NCBI GenBank assembly: GCA_019649035.1
Contig: BMAT01008679.1
Coordinates: 155,194-193,409 of the forward strand
Length of the DNA: 38,216 nucleotides
From: Elysia marginata
Taxonomy: Eukaryota; Mollusca; Gastropoda; Plakobranchidae
Direction: 5' to 3'
Shown here: piece after piece, positions 22,823 through 32,100 of the stretch
How positions within the stretch are numbered: the stretch's first letter is position 1
Layout: each line of letters begins with the position of its first letter
Notes under the pieces: generated by a model
What the model saw: only the letters and a program-made list of their open reading frames with translations
Database searches by the model: none
What the model was told of the DNA's origin: nothing
Program-made: the position numbers and the translations under genes

Positions 22823-22853
22823 ACCGGAAATGGTTACCATAAACAAATGGCGG
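22823..22853. promoter_or_regulatory. ETS-like, RFX half-site, forkhead and YY1-like cluster
   Basis: Within 31 bp there are ACCGGAAAT (ETS/GABP-like), GTTACC (an X-box half-site), ATAAACA (fits forkhead RYAAACA, as bound by FOXJ1-type factors) and ATGGCGG (YY1-like core). The cluster is about 200 bp upstream of the FAM47E-like start. Confidence 0.5.
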
Positions 22854-23051
22854 TCAATACCTACACCTTTAGTGCAAAAGAACAAAAATTAATCTTTTTT
22901 TCCCTCTAACTGCAAGCCGCGGTCAGGATTTAATCGTAACTATGTAACATGTTCTTGATTTACAGAAGTTTAAGGTTTCTATCTTTTTACTAGACTAGAC
23001 GTCTTGATTATTTCTTTTCTTCGTTGAAAATATCGCCCTAGCACATAAGAT

Positions 23052-23122
23052 ATGGCAGAGCGAAAATACGATTTAGCTCTTGTGGGTACTATCACGGAGA
23101 AGCCTGTCAAACATCAAGATTG
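23052..23122 (+). CDS. FAM47E: FAM47E-like exon 1 (start)
   Basis: Residues 1-23, MAERKYDLALVGTITEKPVK then HQD and the first two bases of Trp. Donor TG|gtaagg. In-frame TAA at 23046-23048 fixes this as the first usable methionine. Confidence 0.9.
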
Positions 23123-26100
23123 GTAAGGAATTAGTTTGATCGTTGTTGGCCATATAAATTTCCTCTGAAAAAAGTTTCAAGTTTGATCTCAATAAAATAG
23201 ATCTAGTATTTTTTAAAATCTGTTTATCATTAGGCTTGTATTAGTACTGTTACTAGTTATTTTTAGTACAGTACAGTTGGATCTGCTTAAAAAGAGTTAG
23301 CATTATCGAGATGCTATTGGTCTTTTTGTTGGTTTCATTGCACTCATCAGCCTCTTATACCATTTATTAAAAGTTGTACTCCCTGTATGCCCAGTGGCTA
23401 TGATGTCACTCTGCATAACATTCTCGTTGATATTTAAATAGCATAGCTGATAGCTTTAAAAGTTCATGAGACAGGATAAAATTGGCAGCCAAAGCTTAAA
23501 GGATTAAACACAGGCTTTTCACTTGTCATTGATGAGCGCACAGCTGTTGATTTATGTGAGATGAAATGAGGTGTTCACCTAATTTAAAAAAATAATCTGA
23601 CTTTGTTGTGTTTTAATAGTCACGTATTAATTTCAACAACTTGTTATAAAGGGTTTTTTTTTGCATGCAACAATTTTATAAGAAAAACAAGATAGCTAGA
23701 TTAATTTAGGTTAGTACAGAAGTGCTCAACTATAGTGCATCCGCTACAGCAGCGAAGCAGAATGGTTATATCACGTCAAACTAGTGATCCAGCAGTCACT
23801 GGTTCAATTCCCGACCATGCCATGTTGCAGTTGCCGTGAATAAGCAATTCACCCTAAATTTCCCCAGTCCACCCACCTGTAAAAAGGGCACCTAATGAAG
23901 GTAATGTTTGAATTTGTAACATGCGCCTGCAAACACCCTGCATATAGGTTGAAAGTGGCTTTCAAATGCATTGGTCTGCTGGTGCATCAAAATTAGCGCT
24001 GCTCCTGTGGTGACACGGTTACGCTGACTAACGAGGCAAAGTTTGTTGAAAGGGATTGATATAGTGTATAAAAAATAGACTATAAGTTACACTATTTTAA
24101 TTCCTTTTGGGAAATTTGGATATAGCTGATTGATTGATTGAAGGGTATTTTTACAAGCCCAATTCCACTTCAAAGGTGCTCTCAGGGCTTGGGTCCCAAT
24201 GGCAATTTACGGGCTGCCACCCAGAGACTAGCGGGGATACCATGACTTAGCCTCAGCCGGTCACATTATACTGACACCGACCCAACCAGTAGGGGCCCGG
24301 ACTGTGCTCGGCTGTGATTCGGGATATAGCTGAAGGGATAGAGTTAGCATTAGAGAAAGTAGAGTGAAAATTGTCCTAAAACTCTACAGGCAAGCCTACA
24401 AAAGACCATAGGCTTAATGTGGGCTTGGCTTGCGGTTGCAAATTGCACTACCAATGCAAGGTTTATGCGTGCCTTTGTCTAGTTCATAGGTCATAGTGCA
24501 ATGCATCTAATTAGGGGAAGGGAGAGGGGGTACTTAGTGCATATTGTCATTATTGGCATGCCCAGTGCAGTGAGAGGAGGCACTGTAGCCTGTTGGCCTA
24601 GAGCGGGATGATACAAGCACTGGTATCTAATTCTAAGTTTATACCATCAGTAAAGCAATGTGAGTAAAGTATGTGGATAAAGAGGAAAGTAATGGGGTTG
24701 AAAAAAGTCTTGTTACAGACCAAACTATGAGACTGCAATCAAAGCAGAGTTGTTTTTTTAATAACTCCCTATTACATTCCTATCGCAGGAACATGCTCTC
24801 GGCAGGTTTATCTTTTGTAATCGAAAATCCTGCTGTAGACATATTCTACTGCTCTGCTTTCCTTTTGTCCTTCCTGAAAAAAACTCACATTGTTGTCATG
24901 CTTTTGTTTTTATTTAATGTCTATTCTTCATTATAATTATTGTGTTAATATTTAACATATTGAATTTATATGCCACATATCATCATCATCTCAGTTCGCT
25001 GTATACGGTCTACAGATGTGATTAGGCCTACATGTATAATGAAAATACCAACTGATTTTAAAATACCCTTCAATGAAATTTGACCATAGTAACAAATCTG
25101 TACTATGATGAAATGCAGGATAGCTATAATTATATGCTTGTCAAAATTATATTGTTTTTACTGATTTTAAAAGTCTCATATTACCTTTTGTTTCATTGGC
25201 ATTTTTTTTTATATTGTGATATTAAAATGGTGTTATTTTTATTCCCTCATAAATTTTGGTTTTTAAATAAACTCAAAGAACAACAGAGAAGGCATACGAC
25301 ATGCTGTCTTTATCAGGCAACAACTTCTCTTATGTCTAGTGCCTTAGTAATTATTCAGCATTTGGCACCTTAGCCAGACATTTAGTTTATCCCACTATGT
25401 CAGTTACGCCTGCAAAACGTGTTATATGTGATACACCCATTCCAAAGGGCCTGGTCACAATATCAATAACTATAACAACAAGTAAAGATAGAGAGGAAAG
25501 TTTAATATGTGTGTGATGGAAGTTTGAGAAAGGAATGGTTGTGATAGGTGAATGGGCTGGACATATTATGAGGCATTGGGCAACTAGCTGAATAATGGCA
25601 GCAAAGAGCAACAAATTTAGAATAAGAAATTGTCTTCAGGACTTAGGAAAAAAGGTGGTGCAAGGTGTTTCCCTTAATATAAAAAATATTAATCTTGTAG
25701 ATTAGGGATTTATCAATTTCAGGTAGTGCAACCATATCTGGCACCAATCTCCCTTCCTGTCCTGTTTTGTTTTTGAGAGCCTCATCCCATTGAGCCAGTT
25801 CGTTTGAGTACACAACTGTTGTCCAAGAATCAGTGCTTTTTGGGGGGCAAATTTTGGTACCATTTTACAAGTCATTATTTGACTACAGTGCAAATCTATC
25901 ACAATAGTTATTAATACTCTTAGAGATTTATTGTGTTATCCACTCATAAATCATTTGAAAAACTCTTTTTTTTTAAAATTTTCTAGACATATTAATGTTT
26001 GTTTTCTTTTTTTTTAACGAGATACAACAGGGATGTTTAAATATCATTTTATTTATTTTTTTCAAAGGTACAAAGAAAGGCTGAACACAAAATATATAAA

Positions 26101-29100
26101 GCAACTGAAACCTGGTGAGAGAATAAATAGTCACAATACAAAAAACTGGGTTTTCATGAAAGATGGACTTGATGATTTTAGAGATGGGTTGCCTCCTGTT
26201 GTGCAAGGGAGTGACTTTATAAAGGTGAATTAGAGAGGCAACATTGTTTTACTTTTTGCTCAGTATTTAAAGTGTGAGCCTAAAATTACCATTTTCTTCA
26301 AAATAAAATTTGATATTGAATACAGTCAAAGTCAAAGAGTTTTAATTTTCTCAATTTTTTTAGGGGGGGGGGGGGGGCTAATTGATCAACATTTAAAAAG
26401 CTTCATCAGCCTCCTTTGCCACACAATCCAAAATTGTGAAATTAGGCTTACTATTTGATTTTGTAACTTCACATTGAATGTTTAAGAAAATTGCCAGAAT
26501 TGGCAGTGTTTTGCATTGTTTTTATTGAAAAAATAGCTGCATTAGTTGAAAGCTAGATATTTAATATTGTTGAATTAAATTTTATGAAATATAGAAAACA
26601 GTTATTCATTCAAGATTTCCATTGATATTTTAAAGTGCGATGGGTAGGATTTTTTTTTATTTGGCTCAAAATTTTTGACGGAACAGATTTTTAATGTTCA
26701 TTATCAATCCAAGATAGCTACATTCTTATGAGATTGTTCTTTGAAGACCTATGTTCATTCCCTTAAAAAAAAAGCTATAATTGGAGCCTAAATCAGTATG
26801 TCCAAATTGTACCTTGTCTATTGATATTTTTTTAGTGAATAGTACAGCACTTTAATGTCTATGTTTTTTTTTTATTTATCTCATTATCTGAAAGACATTT
26901 ATTTATTTCAACTTTTCAATTTCTTAGAAGTAAGTTGAATTGTGTTTTTTATTCTTTTTTTTTCTATCTTATAATTCCTTTACTTTAAATATTTTATGAT
27001 TACCTTTGTTTCCTTTGTGAATTCTATTTTACAACATTCTAGGTTTGTGCATAAACATGCATCATTTATTTATCATCCCAGATGTAATTCACTTTCTCCA
27101 CATATTTTTTTTACTAGACTGATAAAGGTACAGGTCCAACCATTCATTATGAGATTGGTAAAGACAGTCGCATCAAACAACCAGCGGCCAAAAAGAGATT
27201 GAGCAAATTTCAGACCTACCTTTCTAATAGCACACCTCAGCAGCAGCAACGGAGAGACTACATCACAGAGGTGGAACAAGGTTTGCTTAAGCATCCCCTT
27301 GCCCTGTACCCTCATCTGGAGGACAGTGTCATTCCAGAGGTATTATTAATTTATTTAGTTATCCTTCATCTTGGTATCAGAATTACTAATATTTGTTTGA
27401 AACAGGTTTTTTGAAACATTGTCCTGAAAATCGTCATGGAGTCTTATGAGAAAGGTTCCTGGTAAATCCATGTTGTGGGAATGTCACTAAGTCACTGTAA
27501 ACATCTGGTCTGGAGTAGTGCATGATGAATGTGAGAAAATCCTTTTTTTTTTTAGTAATTTAGTCAAAATTACAGAAAGAAGATGTTTCACTATGTTCTT
27601 TTGAAAAAGGCTTTGAATCATACTTGATTTATTTTTTAGACTTACAGCCAAGATTAAGGCAAATGAGAGGGGAATTATCTCACATTTTTTATTTTTTCAA
27701 GAGCTTTCTGCGTTACAGTTTCCCTACTCACTGACCTATCAGCAGGCTTAACAGATCACCCCCTGCAGCTTTTTTTTTGCCCTTGTTTCAGTCAAACTAT
27801 GCCGTGTAGAAAATTTTATTCAAATCTTTTAAAACGGTTGAACTGAATGTACTGCAGCTCTTGCTTCAATTTTTTTAAAAGGCATTTATGTGGAAACAAT
27901 GGAGTAGAAAATTTAAGACTAAACCCAAAAACTTGGTAACAAAAATGTGAGCATCAAACAAGGACAGGCTGGTATTTCTCTTTTTTTAGATTTTTTAAAG
28001 ATGAATAGCAAAGCATAGGCCCCTTTAAATGGAATTAAATATTGTATTGAGGAAATGGTTGTTAGAAATGGGGGAAATGTTACTCTCATTTAATAAGATC
28101 AAGTTATATCTCTCCACCTCTGCTTATTTTGTTATTCCTCATCTAAAGGTGTCACCTCAAATCCATAATGATAACTCATTTTCATCATAGATGACTTGTA
28201 TCATCAGACTAAATCAGTTTATCACTACAGTGGTGTGTATATGTGATTGACTTTTCTTAAGCAACGTTTTTGTTACTTGCACTAAAACAAAAGTGTGTAG
28301 ATGATTTACACTTCTTCTGACTAGGTAAGGTGTTTTTCTAGTAATATGATTTTTTATCTTCTGATGCCAGTGATGATACCTCACATTTTCCTGTTCTTCC
28401 AGCTTTTCTTAATGTTTTGTACTGTAAATGAATTGAATTAAGGTTTAGTGAGTATTTTAAAAGAAAGGATTATTAGTCGATTCATTTGTCTATTTGACAT
28501 ACAGAAATATTTGAATTGTTGTCCTGAGATGAAATGTTTTTGGTTTTGTAAAAGATCAAAATGTCTGGATTGAACTGCTGACAGCCAGTGGGGTACTACT
28601 CTTATTGAATCAACAAGCTCACAATTGATGGCCTTTAGTAGACAAATATAAAAGTTTGTTAGGGAAGCATGTTTAGCACATGTGCTCGATAATATATGTT
28701 TGATTGAAGTTAGGAGGTTTTCATTTTATGTTGTACATTTAATAGAATTTTAAAAACGGAAATTGATGTAAAAAAACAATTGTTTTTACTTTGGAAAAAA
28801 AATGTAAAACAGCGGAGATCCCTTCTCAAAAAGCGTCTGTCCAAACTCAAGATCAAATGCAGTCAGAACGTGATGATAAGAGTAATGTTTTGTTTGCGTT
28901 ATTATTTGAATTTATTTGAAGCATTTGCTTAATCAGTTCATTGTTTTCCTCTCCTACCAATTGTTGGCTTTTGATTTAAATCTTCATGTTTTATAGAATT
29001 TATCAGCATTTTAAAAGTCTAAATTTTAGAAATCCTGAATTTTAAAAACGTGTGTTTGCACATTAAATTTTTTTTTATATTTAGCTTGATGGGTTTAATG

Positions 29101-32100
29101 TTGTGGTCAATGCATTTTATTAACATTTCCATATTTTTAACATCAATGTGCAAAGTATCCTTCTTAAACCTACAATCATAAATGCAATGCTCATTATACA
29201 CTGTATAGTGTTTGTTCTACTGAATCCTAAAGTATATGGCATCATTAAAAATTATGAATTGTTATTGTTAATGTATGGAAACAGAAACATGATGTTAATT
29301 TTCATCATTATTTTTTAAGCTATGTAATTTATACTATCACGGCATGTATACTATTTTTCATGTTAAGTCTTTTGAGAAGTAAACTAACATTTCCTCTTTT
29401 TTTCTTCTTCTTTCTTTCAGCTGTTTGAAGATATTGTTGACTTGCTAGATCCTCAATTTAATATTCAAGACCTCCATGAGGAGCTGGATGAACAGGCCGA
29501 CCTTTACAGCTTAGATGGGCCGCCACGCTCAGGCTTCAGCGGATCTGAAACTATGTTCAAATCACAACGGGATGTTGATAAAGGGTATTGCATTTGTATA
29601 TTTTTTATTCTATTTTGAGTACATTTAATTTTGTTATTGCTGCAATGCTGCTTTTATATTATCTCATTTTTGCTTTACAAACTTGCTATAAAAATACATA
29701 AAAAATATCTTATTGCTATAATATTGTTTTGTAATGGCATATTGCAAGTGATTTTTAAATCTTATTTGTGCTTTCTTTTTGTTTGGTCATGTTACTTGTA
29801 TGCCTTTTGAAAATATGCTTGCGTTCTCTCAAGGTATGGTACCTATAGACTTTTTTATTAAGAAGCAAATGCATCAAATGTGTTAGCCATCTGTTTTAAG
29901 ATGCCCCGTAATAACTTTTTTGTGTTAATAAATTTTCTACTTTTATTTGAATTTTTTCAATGAATTAGGCATAACATTGATGAAATAGTGAGCAATCAGA
30001 AAAGAAACCCCTACCGATGGTTACCTCGAAAAGATAAAGACAAGAAAGAGGGGAAAAAAACAAAGGAAAAAGACAAAGCTTGGCCAACTTCCCCTTCAGA
30101 GGAAGAGCACATTAAAAAGGTCACCCAGGTAAATATGATTCTTTTTATTTTGCATTTTTCAAAACTCACAAATCATTGGTCTTAAAAACTCTTATGTAAC
30201 AAAAAATGATAAAATCTGTAATCTGAATATGCCTTGCAATCAGCCATAATAAGTCTTAAGCCAAAATTAAAAAGCAGTTAGATCTTGGCACCTAAAGAAA
30301 AGCTTAATGACTTGGTAAAAATTCCTGAATAATATAATTACACTTTTACAGATGAATTATACTAAACTGTAAGAAACCAAAACTTAATTTTCATAGTTGG
30401 AGAATTACCCTTGCATTAAAAATGAATTTTCATTCAGTATCTTTTATTCATGTTGACTCTCTCAGTACAACTGATTAAATTTATAATTTTATTAATTCTC
30501 TCACTCCCAACACATACTTTAACATTTATATCTTTTAATGTTTTGTTGATGTAATCCCAATTCAAGAGGCATCGTCTGTTTCTCTAATTTTATAAGGAAT
30601 TCTGTGATTGGGTGGCAGACTTAGGAGGAGAAAGCAATAACATAGAAGAGTCCACAATAACTAGTCTGTTTGCTAGTGGGTAAGTCACTTGAAGTTCAAA
30701 GAAAGCTTTTCGTCTTTCTTTTTAATTTGTGTCCTGCAGTGGACTCAAGTTAAGTTATTGAAAGTTACTCTGCTTTTATGTAGTTTTAAAAAGATATTTT
30801 TAATGTGATCATGTGGTTAGGTGCATTCTATTAGACGCAAGAAATGTCATTTTGCACTTGTTTTATTTTTTTAATTTCAGTGTCATATTTCATTTAGTTT
30901 GATCAGGCTCATTTTTGTCTGATACTAGGACAAAACTGGAAAAAAAGGCATCCGTCTGCCTTGGGCAATGCTTGAAAATATCTGAAATACAAAATGTCTT
31001 TTGCCTGCAACTGTATTGCAATTGAACCAGTGTAAATAAGAAAGATATCTGAAGTTTTAAACTTGAGAAAATGCCTTCTAAAAGTAAATTTTTTTCTCTG
31101 TACTTCAAATCAAAAGAATTTTCCAATATCCCTTTACAAAGTTTTGGGAATTTAATGCAATCTTTAACTTCTGGAAGGTCAGAAAAAATGCATCGCTCAA
31201 AACCTCAATACCTTGTAATATGACATTTGCGACATGCAACTAATTTGCATTGAGTGCAACACAAATCTTGTAAAGATTCTCATGGATTTCTATTTTATAA
31301 ATTGTTAAGTGTAGAATAACTTTACTGTGCTCAGGGCAGAGAAAACAGATATCCTAAAATGTGGAACTTTGTCTTTATTCAGGTATGAAACCAAACCTGC
31401 CCTCTCAGTACCCATCCACTTTGTCTTTATTCAGGTATGAAACCAAACCTGCCCTCTCAGTACCCATCCACGTTGTAGAACTGACCAATGTGCCCCAGGA
31501 ACTACGCCTGTCTGCTGCTGTTCCACCCCCTGCTCCTGTTGCCACAAAGCCAACTATAGCAGAAGAAGAACTAGATAAAGTATGCTGCCTGCGACAAGAA
31601 ATATGATACTCTAGCGTAAACATTCATGCCTTATCATTAACAAAGACTGGCATGATAAAAATTTGTTCATAAAGGAGAAGCAGTAGGGCTTACCAGCGTT
31701 AACTAAAAATAAGTCTATGAACTTAGCAGATCATATATATTGTGGTTGAGCTGGAACCATTTGTAACTTTTACCAAAACTTTCTAATTTTCTTCTTTCAA
31801 AAGTGCTCTTTGGTGTTGAGCTTAAGTACTCAGCAAAAATGCACAGATACTTTTTCTTTAACTGAAAATTTTTTTTGTCTTTTTTTTTTTTAACTAAATT
31901 ATCACAAGAGTAAATTGGTCACACAAACATAAAGCATAAATTATCTTTTGTGTCATGAAAAAATCTTTTCAGCCCATTTGAATAAATCCCTTGCTCTGTA
32001 TAATACAAAAAAAAAATTTAATCGTACAATCGTAATATTTTTAAAAAGAAATATTTCTAATTTCTAAAAGATTTAGATGAATTTAGGTGGTGGCACTCTT

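Larger units (their letters stand above)
22416..23051. promoter_or_regulatory. Bidirectional promoter between WDR19 and the FAM47E-like gene
   Basis: The two initiator codons are 636 bp apart in divergent orientation, so both genes must draw on this interval for core promoter and 5'UTR. It holds an X-box, an NRF1-like site, an ETS-like site, a forkhead site and an ATGGCGG (YY1-like) motif. No clear TATA box was seen at a fixed distance from either start, as is usual for broad animal promoters. Transcription starts cannot be placed from sequence alone. Confidence 0.75.

Noticed and set aside
23738-23820. Possible true tRNA gene
   Set aside because: B box is perfect but acceptor and other stems do not pair and a SINE body follows; treated as SINE.
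24673-24936. 87-codon plus-strand ORF in FAM47E intron 1
   Set aside because: No family resemblance and not needed for the FAM47E frame, since exon 1 joins exon 2 exactly through a split Trp codon.
31361-31434. Use of the upstream acceptor as the normal start of exon 7
   Set aside because: Reading through gives HFVFIQV and a TGA; only the downstream acceptor preserves the conserved ELTNVPQEL block.
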